Positions 7,003 to 14,120 of a stretch of 18,584 nucleotides of DNA are shown here, one piece after another. Numbering within the stretch: position 1 is the first letter of the stretch; every line of letters begins with the position of its first letter. A program made the position numbers and the translations under genes. The notes below the pieces were generated by a model that worked only from the letters and a program-made list of their open reading frames with translations, was not told the origin of the DNA and searched no databases. This DNA comes from Flavobacteriales bacterium (GTDB lineage: Bacteria > Bacteroidota > Bacteroidia > Flavobacteriales > JADGDT01), in contig JAGLEB010000033.1 of the NCBI GenBank assembly GCA_023145275.1, positions 1 to 18,584 of the forward strand. The letters are read 5' to 3'.

Positions 7003-8319
7003 ATGAATTATTTATCCAATATCTTGTTTGTAATAATATTGGTGATGGGGATTTTTATGTTTGCAAAAAACATGGGAAAACTTATCCGAAATATTAAGTT
7101 AGGTGGTGATGTCGATAGAAATGACAACTCAGCCGAACGATGGAAGAATGTTCTGATGGTTGCTTTAGGTCAAAGTAAGATGACTAAAAAACTATTTCCA
7201 GGTATTTTGCACATTATTGTTTATGCAGGTTTCATCATTATTAATATTGAACTTCTTGAGATAATAATAGATGGGGTTCTTGGTACCCATAGAGTGTTTG
7301 TCGGTATGGGGAGGTTTTATACTTTACTGATTGATTCGTTTGAGATACTTGCTTTTCTAGTGATTGTTTCTGTAATTATTTTTTGGTTGCGAAGAAATAT
7401 TTTAAAACTTACTCGTTTTCATAAGCCTGAAATGAAAGGATGGGCTTTTAATGATGCAAATAACATTCTGTATATTGAAACTTTGTTGATGTCAGCTTTT
7501 TTATTGATGAATGCTGCAGATTGGAATTTACAGATGCTCGAGTCTCATCATTATGTAACAACTGATCCGTTTGTGATAAGTAGTTTTTTATCTCCCATGT
7601 TTACTGGGATGAGTGAGGCGAGTCTTATTATAGTTGATAGAGGTCTGTGGTGGTTTCATATTATAGGAATTTTGTTTTTTATGAATTACCTATATTGGTC
7701 AAAACATCTACATATACTTTTTGCTTTTCCTAATACATATTTTTCAAAACTCCAACCTAAGGGTGAGTTAGATAATCTTGAATCAGTTACTAAGGAGGTG
7801 AAGATGATGATGGATCCTAATGTTGATCCTTATGCTATCCCAGAAGATGATGAAGAGCCGGGAAAATTAGGTGCTAGTGATGTTTTAGATTTAAATTGGG
7901 TTCAGTTAATGAACGCATATACCTGTACTGAGTGCGGAAGATGTACCGAGGTTTGTCCTGCTAATCAAACTGGGAAACTTCTCTCTCCAAGAAATATTAT
8001 GATGAAAACTCGTGATAGGCTAGAGGAAGTTGGTAAAATAGTAGATGAGAAAGGTAAGTTTGAGGACGATGGTAAAGCTTTATTGAATGACTATATAAGT
8101 CCTGAAGAATTGTGGGCTTGTACTACTTGTAATGCGTGTACTGATGCTTGCCCTGTATTAATAGATCCAATTTCTATTATAGTTGATTTGCGTAGATATT
8201 TGGTTCTTGAGCAGTCTGCTGCTCCTACAGAGTTGAATATGATGATGACTAATATTGAAAATAATGGTGCTCCTTGGCAGTATTCAATGGCTGATAGACT
8301 TAATTGGAAAGATGAGTAG
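7003..8319 (+). CDS. Membrane (4Fe-4S) protein, HdrD/ETF-oxidoreductase-like membrane half
   Basis: A 438-residue membrane protein with a soluble iron-sulfur domain. About five transmembrane segments are visible (near 5-21, 67-87, 103-128, 152-170 and 213-232), resembling the NarI-like cytochrome b modules found in such oxidoreductases. His70, His219, His235 and His237, in or beside helices, are possible haem ligands (inference). The cytoplasmic C-terminal part has two classic 4Fe-4S motifs: Cys308/311/314/318 (CTECGRCTEVCP) and Cys373/376/379/383 (CTTCNACTDACP). It lacks the cysteine-rich CCG domains that usually complete this architecture; these are encoded separately at 8959-9756. Together they probably move electrons between a soluble donor or acceptor and the quinone pool; the partner (ETF, thiols, lactate) cannot be told from this sequence. 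Start ATG at 7003 begins the first helix. Confidence 0.82.
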   Translation: MNYLSNILFVIILVMGIFMFAKNMGKLIRNIKLGGDVDRNDNSAERWKNVLMVALGQSKMTKKLFPGILHIIVYAGFIIINIELLEIIIDGVLGTHRVFVGMGRFYTLLIDSFEILAFLVIVSVIIFWLRRNILKLTRFHKPEMKGWAFNDANNILYIETLLMSAFLLMNAADWNLQMLESHHYVTTDPFVISSFLSPMFTGMSEASLIIVDRGLWWFHIIGILFFMNYLYWSKHLHILFAFPNTYFSKLQPKGELDNLESVTKEVKMMMDPNVDPYAIPEDDEEPGKLGASDVLDLNWVQLMNAYTCTECGRCTEVCPANQTGKLLSPRNIMMKTRDRLEEVGKIVDEKGKFEDDGKALLNDYISPEELWACTTCNACTDACPVLIDPISIIVDLRRYLVLEQSAAPTELNMMMTNIENNGAPWQYSMADRLNWKDE

Positions 8320-8430
8320 TATTTAAGAAGTGTATTATTTACACGTTTCAAAATGGAAGTTAATCTGTAGTGTTGCGAATATTTTTCTTAGTATAACAGG
8401 TTAATAGGTTATAGTATTAATTTTTAGTTC

Positions 8431-8461
8431 TTTTTTTAGTTTCATATTTTAATTAGGTTTG
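8431..8461 (+). promoter_or_regulatory. Possible internal promoter before the HAD gene
   Basis: TAGGTTTG (8454-8461) matches TAnnTTTG exactly, and TTT lies 19 bases upstream (8432-8434). It sits in the 202-base gap after the membrane iron-sulfur gene, so the HAD and CCG genes may have their own start of transcription as well as read-through. Confidence 0.33.
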
Positions 8462-8521
8462 TGTCTGATATTTGTACATTTATCCATTGAGTAAATTCAA
8501 TATTATTTCTAAAGGTTAAGG

Positions 8522-8956
8522 ATGAAAAAAGAAGATATAGATAAGCAATTAAGTTTCGTTGAGAAGGAAGGAAAGATGATTAGTCCGATGTTACCAAAGT
8601 CTATAAAAAATTATCTTATAGATATTGATGGGACTATTTGTGATGACGTTCCGAACGAAGAACCTGAAAGAATGTTGACGGTTGAGCCTTATGAGGATGC
8701 CTTAAAAACCATTAATAATTGGTATGATGAAGGGCATAGGATAACTTTTTTCACTTCGCGTATTGAAGAATTTCGTGATCTGACTGAGAAATGGCTTAAA
8801 AATTCTGGTTTTAAGTACCATGATATTATTATGGGAAAACCTAGAGGGGGCAATTATCATTGGATTGATAGTAGAAAAGTTAGATCGACTAGATACAAAG
8901 GCAAATTTACTGATATGGTAAAAAAAGAACTTACAATAGAGGTTTTTAAAAGCTAA
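8522..8956 (+). CDS. Small HAD-superfamily phosphatase-like protein
   Basis: A 144-residue cytosolic protein with the HAD-fold signatures in order. Motif I is DIDGT (Asp34 nucleophile, Asp36 acid/base), motif II Thr78 in FFTSR, motif III Lys106 in MGKPRGG, and a motif IV acidic residue Asp116 in HWIDSR. There is no large cap domain, so a macromolecular or oligomer-completed substrate site is possible. I believe short Bacteroidota relatives are sometimes labelled phosphoheptose isomerase, but no sugar-isomerase domain is seen here; the substrate is unknown. Start is uncertain. ATG 8522 gives an extra N-terminal 18 residues; ATG 8576 (Met19) is preceded by a purine-rich ggaaggaaag and begins closer to the fold. 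The stop is two bases before the CCG gene, suggesting translational coupling. It separates two genes that normally work together. Confidence 0.8.
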   Translation: MKKEDIDKQLSFVEKEGKMISPMLPKSIKNYLIDIDGTICDDVPNEEPERMLTVEPYEDALKTINNWYDEGHRITFFTSRIEEFRDLTEKWLKNSGFKYHDIIMGKPRGGNYHWIDSRKVRSTRYKGKFTDMVKKELTIEVFKS

Positions 8957-8958
8957 AG

Positions 8959-9756
8959 ATGAGTAAAGAAAACATATTAAAAGTTCCAACAATGGCCGAA
9001 TTGATGGCCGAAGGAAAAAATCCAGATGTATTATTTTGGGTTGGATGTGCGGGTAGTTATGATGATAGAGCAAAGAAGATAACACGCTCTTTTGTTAAAA
9101 TTTTAAATAAAGCAAATGTAAATTTCGCAGTGTTAGGTACTGAAGAGTCCTGTACTGGAGACCCTGCAAAACGTGCTGGAAACGAATTTTTATTTCAGAT
9201 GCAAGCAATGACCAATATTGAAGTGTTGAATGCATACGAAGTGAAAAAAATTGTGACAGCTTGTCCTCATTGTTTTAATACAATAAAGAATGAATACCCT
9301 AAACTTGGTGGTAATTATGAGGTGATTCATCATACAGAATTACTTCAGGAGCTTATTAATGATGGGAGGCTTACATTAGAAGGAGGAGAGTATAAGGGTA
9401 AAAGAATCACCTTTCATGACCCTTGTTACTTAGGTAGAGCAAATGATATTTATGAAGCTCCTCGAGATTTAATAAAACAAATGGAGGGCGAATTAGTTGA
9501 GATGAGCTTATGTAAATCGGATGCGATGTGCTGTGGTGCTGGAGGTGCTCAAATGTTTAAAGAAGCCGAAAAAGGTAATGAAGAAGTCTTCGAGGCTCGT
9601 ACCAAACAAGCAATAGATGTTAAACCTGATATAATAGCTACTGGCTGTCCGTTCTGTAACACTATGATTACAGATGGTATAAAAATGAAGGACCTAAATG
9701 AGCAAATAAAGGTTCTTGATATAGCAGAAATAATAGCTGATGCTAATAAGCTTTAA
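8959..9756 (+). CDS. CCG-domain (HdrB/HdrD-like) iron-sulfur oxidoreductase subunit
   Basis: A 265-residue soluble protein with two cysteine-rich CCG modules, the type that binds non-cubane clusters in heterodisulfide reductase HdrB and also occurs in GlpC, LutA and ETF-linked oxidoreductases. Module 1 has Cys30, then Ser64-Cys65 in ESCTGDPAKR where the full motif has two cysteines, then Cys102/Cys105 (CPHC). Module 2 is complete: Cys156 (DPCYLGR), Cys191-Cys192 (CCGAGG), Cys230/Cys233 (CPFC). This is the catalytic half expected to pair with the membrane 4Fe-4S protein at 7003-8319. The SCTGD form of module 1 may mean a bound cluster differing from HdrB (inference). Start ATG is two bases after the HAD stop. 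A strong terminator follows, ending the unit. Confidence 0.85.
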   Translation: MSKENILKVPTMAELMAEGKNPDVLFWVGCAGSYDDRAKKITRSFVKILNKANVNFAVLGTEESCTGDPAKRAGNEFLFQMQAMTNIEVLNAYEVKKIVTACPHCFNTIKNEYPKLGGNYEVIHHTELLQELINDGRLTLEGGEYKGKRITFHDPCYLGRANDIYEAPRDLIKQMEGELVEMSLCKSDAMCCGAGGAQMFKEAEKGNEEVFEARTKQAIDVKPDIIATGCPFCNTMITDGIKMKDLNEQIKVLDIAEIIADANKL

Positions 9757-9780
9757 TTTATATAAAAATCATACTTTTAT

Positions 9781-9820
9781 ATTCCCTGTAGAATAATTAT
9801 TCTGCAGGGAATTGTTTTTT
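9781..9820 (+). terminator. Strong intrinsic terminator after the CCG gene
   Basis: A 15-base inverted repeat (9781-9795 with 9798-9812, one G-T pair; the tight centre would open to a small loop) contains a ccct/aggg core and is followed by tgtttttt (9813-9820). It lies 24 bases after the stop and is the clearest plus-strand terminator in the window. Confidence 0.9.
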
Positions 9821-9860
9821 GTAATTATATATTATTAAATTGATAATCAGTAGGTTTACC

Positions 9861-12800
9861 GTGAAATATAATGTTATTTTTTTTCTTCTGCTAAGCTATG
9901 TAACTAGTTTTGCTCAAGTAGATAATTCTAAATCTCCCTTGTTTGTTAGCAATGATCAGCTTGTTTGGGTTGATAGTATAATAGATAGGATGACAATTGA
10001 TGAGAAAATTGGTCAATTGTTTGTCGTCGATGCTTTTTCTAATGGAAATAGAAGTAATGAAAATGCTATTGTTAATATGATCAAAAAATATCATGTTGGA
10101 GGCCTAGTTTTTTTTAAGGGAGACCCGCTTAGTCAAGTTAAACTAACTAATAGATATCAGTCTCTATCAACAATTCCATTAATGATCGCTATGGATGCTG
10201 AATGGGGGGTGGCTATGCGCTTGAGTGATACACCTAAATTGCCAATGCAAATGGTCATAGCAGCAAGTAACAATGTTGATAATGCTTATGATGTTGCAGA
10301 TATTATTGCAAATGAGTGTAGTAGACTTGGTGTGCAAATGAATTATGCTCCAGTTGCTGATATTAATATTAATCCCCAAAATCCTATTATCGGTCGTCGG
10401 TCTTTTGGAGAGAAAAAAGAGCTTGTTGCCGAATATTCTGTTTCATCTTTAAAAGCATATCGTGATAATGGGGTTTTGGCATGTGCAAAACATTTTCCAG
10501 GACACGGCGATACATCACAAGATTCTCATCTAACCTTGCCAAGTGTTACTGCTGATATTGATAGAATAAGAGATGTTGAGCTTTATCCTTTTGAAAAGTT
10601 AATCGATAAGCAATTGACAGCTGTAATGGTTGCTCATTTGCAAATTCCAGCATTGGAACAAAATAAGAAAATTCCATCTTCTCTATCGCCTAAAGTAATT
10701 GATTCTTTATTGAAAAGAGATATGAACTTTAAAGGCCTAGTTATTTCGGATGCTCTAAATATGCGTGGAGTACAGTCTTTTGGTACAAATGAAGAAATAA
10801 ATGTTCAGGCATTTATAGCGGGTAATGATGTTTTGCTTTACCCTATGTCAGTCTCTAAAACTGTCGTAAAATTTAAGTCTGAAATTAAGAATGGCAAGAT
10901 CGCTATTGATCGTCTTGATGAAAGTGTGAGGAAAATTTTGATGGCAAAGTATTGGGCTAATTTAGGTGATTATAGCCCAGTTGATACGTTAAACCTATTG
11001 TCTGATTTAAATACTTCTCATTCTGAAGATGTAATTAGAAAAGTTACTAGAGAATCAATTACATTATTAAAAAATGAAGGAGATATATTGCCAATTGTTG
11101 ATGTAGAAAAAAAGATTGCCAATGTAATATTCGGAGAAGATAAATTTCCTGAGTTGAATTCTAGGCTAAATGATTATGGAAAAGTTGATGTTTTTCATGT
11201 AAACAGTTATAATTTTAAAGAGCTTAGTTCAAAATTAAAAAAATATTCCACAATAATAATTTCGGTAGATAATCCTTTATATTCAAAACGAAAAAATAAA
11301 GTAGACTATAATAGAGAGTATGCGCAAATAAGAAATCAGATAAAAGTAATATCGCAAAACAAGTCTGTAATATTAAATTTAATTGGCGATCCATATAGTC
11401 TTTCTAAATATGGGGATGATAGGTTGTTTGATGCTATTGTGGTTTCGTACAAAAAAACAATTATCTCCCAAGAATATTCTGCATCAACAATCTTTGGTGC
11501 TAACTCTCCAAGTGGAGTGCTTCCAGTTTCGATTAATGAAGTGTATAAGGCTGGAACATCTTTGAGTTTCAATGAAATTGGTCGTTTGTCATATTCTACG
11601 CCTGCACTAGAAGGGATGAATCCTTTAATATTGATTGGGATTGATTCAATTGTGAACAATGCAATTGAGGATGGAGCCATGCCTGGAGCACAGGTATTAG
11701 TGGCACGTAATGGAAAAATTGTTTATAATAAGTCTTTTGGCTATAAGACATATAAGGAAGAAGATAAGATTTGTAACGAGGATATTTACGATGTGGCATC
11801 ATTGACAAAAATTTTAGCCACAACGCCAATAGTTATGAAAATGGTTGACGATGAATTGTTAGATATCGATGCGCCAATTAAAAATTACTTGCCTGAATTA
11901 GATACTACCTCAAAAGCTGATATTACAATAAGAGAAATGATGTCTCATTATGCAAGATTAAAATCGTGGATTCCTTTTTACCCAAAAACTCTTGACCGTA
12001 AAGGGAATCCTGATATGAAAAAGTATTACAGTGTTAATTATAATTCTAAATATCAACTAAAAGTAGCAAACAATCTTTATTTGAGAAATGATTACAAAGA
12101 TTCAATGATTTATGAGGTTTTTCATTCAGAACTGAGAGATACTTTAGAGTATAAGTACAGCGACCTACCATATTATTTCTTACAGAGTATCATCGAAAAA
12201 AAGGAAAGAAAAGCACTTGATAAATTAGCATATGGATGGTTTTATAAACCATTAGGTAGGCAAAGAATTGGCTATAAACCTAAAAACTTTTATGATGCAA
12301 AAAAGATTGTTCCTTCAGAGGATGATGCCTTTTTTAGAAAAAGAATTTTAGTAGGAGATGTTAATGATCCTGGTGCGGCTATGCTTGGTGGAGTAAGTGG
12401 TCATGCAGGTGTTTTTGCAAATAGTTATGATGTTGCCGTGATTATGCAGATGTATTTGCAGGATGGATATTATGGGGGTAAACGTTATTTTAATTACAAA
12501 ACATTAAAAGAGTTTACGAGATGCCAATATTGTGATAATGATAACCGTAGAGGAATTGGTTTCGACAAGCCGCAGCTCGAAGGAGAAGGTCCTGCTTGTG
12601 ATTGTGTATCCTATCTAAGTTTCGGACATAGTGGATATACTGGCACTTTAGCTTGGGCAGATCCAGATGAGAAAATTGTTTATATATTTCTTTCGAATAG
12701 AACATTTCCTGTTTCAACAAATAATAAATTAGTTAAAGAAAATATTAGAACAAGAATTCAAACAGTTATTTATGACTCTCTAGAAGATAGTGAACAATAG
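9861..12800 (+). CDS. GH3 glycosidase fused to beta-lactamase-like serine hydrolase
   Basis: A 979-residue exported protein with two enzymes in one chain (numbering from the GTG at 9861). Signal peptide is residues 1-19, cleavage near SFA-Q. The N-terminal GH3 (NagZ-type) domain, about 30-370, has KHFPGHGDTSQDSH with Lys210, the Asp217/His223 region typical of beta-N-acetylglucosaminidases, and the nucleophile Asp297 in ISDALNMRG. A GH3 C-terminal alpha/beta domain follows (about 385-570). The last 380 residues are a class C beta-lactamase/DD-peptidase fold with Ser647-x-x-Lys650 (SLTK), Tyr766-Ser-Asp768 and His923-Ser-Gly925 (the KTG equivalent). The likely job is peptidoglycan or muropeptide trimming in the periplasm; the serine site may be an esterase or peptidase instead of a beta-lactamase. 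No in-frame ATG precedes the signal peptide; TTG at 9840 would add seven residues. Confidence 0.88.
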   Translation: MKYNVIFFLLLSYVTSFAQVDNSKSPLFVSNDQLVWVDSIIDRMTIDEKIGQLFVVDAFSNGNRSNENAIVNMIKKYHVGGLVFFKGDPLSQVKLTNRYQSLSTIPLMIAMDAEWGVAMRLSDTPKLPMQMVIAASNNVDNAYDVADIIANECSRLGVQMNYAPVADININPQNPIIGRRSFGEKKELVAEYSVSSLKAYRDNGVLACAKHFPGHGDTSQDSHLTLPSVTADIDRIRDVELYPFEKLIDKQLTAVMVAHLQIPALEQNKKIPSSLSPKVIDSLLKRDMNFKGLVISDALNMRGVQSFGTNEEINVQAFIAGNDVLLYPMSVSKTVVKFKSEIKNGKIAIDRLDESVRKILMAKYWANLGDYSPVDTLNLLSDLNTSHSEDVIRKVTRESITLLKNEGDILPIVDVEKKIANVIFGEDKFPELNSRLNDYGKVDVFHVNSYNFKELSSKLKKYSTIIISVDNPLYSKRKNKVDYNREYAQIRNQIKVISQNKSVILNLIGDPYSLSKYGDDRLFDAIVVSYKKTIISQEYSASTIFGANSPSGVLPVSINEVYKAGTSLSFNEIGRLSYSTPALEGMNPLILIGIDSIVNNAIEDGAMPGAQVLVARNGKIVYNKSFGYKTYKEEDKICNEDIYDVASLTKILATTPIVMKMVDDELLDIDAPIKNYLPELDTTSKADITIREMMSHYARLKSWIPFYPKTLDRKGNPDMKKYYSVNYNSKYQLKVANNLYLRNDYKDSMIYEVFHSELRDTLEYKYSDLPYYFLQSIIEKKERKALDKLAYGWFYKPLGRQRIGYKPKNFYDAKKIVPSEDDAFFRKRILVGDVNDPGAAMLGGVSGHAGVFANSYDVAVIMQMYLQDGYYGGKRYFNYKTLKEFTRCQYCDNDNRRGIGFDKPQLEGEGPACDCVSYLSFGHSGYTGTLAWADPDEKIVYIFLSNRTFPVSTNNKLVKENIRTRIQTVIYDSLEDSEQ

Positions 12801-12837
12801 TATCATATTTGTGTGTGGTTTTTCCTGTTTTTATAAG

Positions 12838-12862
12838 AAGTAGCTGCTTGCTATTTTGTTTT
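12838..12862 (+). terminator. Probable terminator after the GH3-serine hydrolase gene
   Basis: A seven-pair stem (aagtagc 12838-12844 with gctattt 12850-12856, one G-T pair, five-base loop) is followed by a broken T-run (12854-12862). It is modest but correctly placed between the hydrolase and bshA. Confidence 0.5.
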
Positions 12863-12884
12863 ATTAAGCAATTGAAAGAGTAAA

Positions 12885-12916
12885 ATTTAATATTGAGTAA
12901 AGAAAGAGTAACTTTG
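12885..12916 (+). promoter_or_regulatory. Predicted promoter of bshA
   Basis: TAACTTTG (12909-12916) matches TAnnTTTG exactly. TTT at 12886-12888 lies 20 bases upstream. The start point would be near 12923, only about 14 bases before the bshA ATG. Confidence 0.42.
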
Positions 12917-12936
12917 CATTTAATTAAAAGTTATAT

Positions 12937-14061
12937 ATGAAGATTGGAATAGTATGTTATCCAACTTATGGAGGAAGTGGTATTGTTGCTACAGAGCTCG
13001 GAATGGCTATGGCTAAAAAAGGTCATGAGGTCCATTTTATTGCTTATAGTCAACCAGTTAAAATTGACTTCTTTTATGCACATATGAACTTTCACCAGGT
13101 TACTGTACCAAAATATCCTCTGTTTCAATACGAACCTTATGAGTTAGCTTTAACGAGTAAAATAGTGGATACAGTAAAGAGTTTTGGCCTCGAATTATTG
13201 CATGTACATTACGCTATACCACATGCTTACGCTGCTTTTAATGCAAAACAGATATTAGAAGAAGAGAATATTTTTATACCTATCATTACAACCTTACACG
13301 GGACCGATATTACTTTAGTTGGAAATAATCCTTTATACAAACCAGCTGTTACATTTAGTATCAATAAATCTGATATAGTTACATGTGTCTCAGAGAGCTT
13401 GAAAGAAGATACAATCGATTTTTTTGGAATAAAAAGAGAGATATTGGTAGTGCCTAACTTTATAGATCATTCTCATTATGACTTCTTAGAAGATTTATGT
13501 CCTAGGTATGCTTTCGCAAATGATCATGAAAAAATTGTAATTCATGTATCAAATTTTAGAAAAGTTAAGAGAATTGACGATATTATTCATATCTTTTACA
13601 ATATACAAAAAAAGATGCCTGCAAAGCTCTTGATGGTTGGTGACGGACCCGAGAAAGAAAAGGCAGAATTACTATGTGCAGAACTTGGAATAGAACGGAA
13701 AGTTAAATTTACGGGGAAGAGTAGAGAGGTTAGTAAATTGCTTTGTCTTAGTGATTTATTTTTGTTGCCATCGGAGAAAGAAAGCTTCGGATTATCGGCA
13801 TTGGAAGCTATGGCTGCTAAAACACCTGTTATTTCGTCGAATAAAGGTGGTTTGCCCGAAGTTAATTTAGATGGTAAATCTGGGTTTGTTTGTGAAATGG
13901 GTAATGTTGATAGAATGACACAGATGGCTTTGTACATCTTGGGAGACGAAGCTATTTTAGGTAGATTTAAGAAAAATGCATATAAAGTATCAATGAGATT
14001 TGATATTAATAAAATAGTGCCTTTGTACGAAGAGTTATATCAAAAGGCCTTGAAATTATAG
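12937..14061 (+). CDS. bshA: N-acetyl-alpha-D-glucosaminyl L-malate synthase (bacillithiol step 1)
   Basis: A 374-residue GT-B, family GT4 retaining glycosyltransferase that joins UDP-GlcNAc and L-malate to form GlcNAc-malate, the first step of bacillithiol synthesis, in the cytosol. It has the BshA-type start MKIGIVCYPTYGGSGIVATE with the Gly12-Gly13-Ser14-Gly15 loop, the TTLHGTDIT segment with His121, and the GT4 EX7E motif Glu282-Glu290 (EKESFGLSALE) in the nucleotide-sugar site. Length is normal for BshA. These features separate it from generic GT4 enzymes of sugar or LPS clusters. The later genes bshB and bshC are not in the window. ATG 12937 fits both the family start and the promoter. 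It is followed 59 bases later by an acyl-CoA synthetase gene with no obvious pathway link. Confidence 0.93.
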   Translation: MKIGIVCYPTYGGSGIVATELGMAMAKKGHEVHFIAYSQPVKIDFFYAHMNFHQVTVPKYPLFQYEPYELALTSKIVDTVKSFGLELLHVHYAIPHAYAAFNAKQILEEENIFIPIITTLHGTDITLVGNNPLYKPAVTFSINKSDIVTCVSESLKEDTIDFFGIKREILVVPNFIDHSHYDFLEDLCPRYAFANDHEKIVIHVSNFRKVKRIDDIIHIFYNIQKKMPAKLLMVGDGPEKEKAELLCAELGIERKVKFTGKSREVSKLLCLSDLFLLPSEKESFGLSALEAMAAKTPVISSNKGGLPEVNLDGKSGFVCEMGNVDRMTQMALYILGDEAILGRFKKNAYKVSMRFDINKIVPLYEELYQKALKL

Positions 14062-14084
14062 AATAATTAACTACTGATATTTTA

Positions 14085-14115
14085 GTTTATAAAAATTCAG
14101 TTTATTATACATTTA
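14085..14115 (+). promoter_or_regulatory. Possible promoter of the acyl-CoA synthetase gene
   Basis: GTTT (14085-14088), 19 bases, then TACATTTA (14108-14115), one mismatch from TAnnTTTG, ending five bases before the ATG at 14121. If used, the message would be nearly leaderless. It may instead be part of the bshA transcript. Confidence 0.25.
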
Positions 14116-14120
14116 TACGG

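Noticed and set aside
7003..9756. Frameshifted remains of one fused iron-sulfur gene
   Set aside because: Both halves have complete ends, and an intact HAD gene with its own motifs lies between; no coding remnant is visible in 8320-8521.
11336..11680. Minus-strand 114-codon frame inside the GH3 gene
   Set aside because: It is antisense to a confident coding region with clear catalytic motifs; no start signal or domain supports it.
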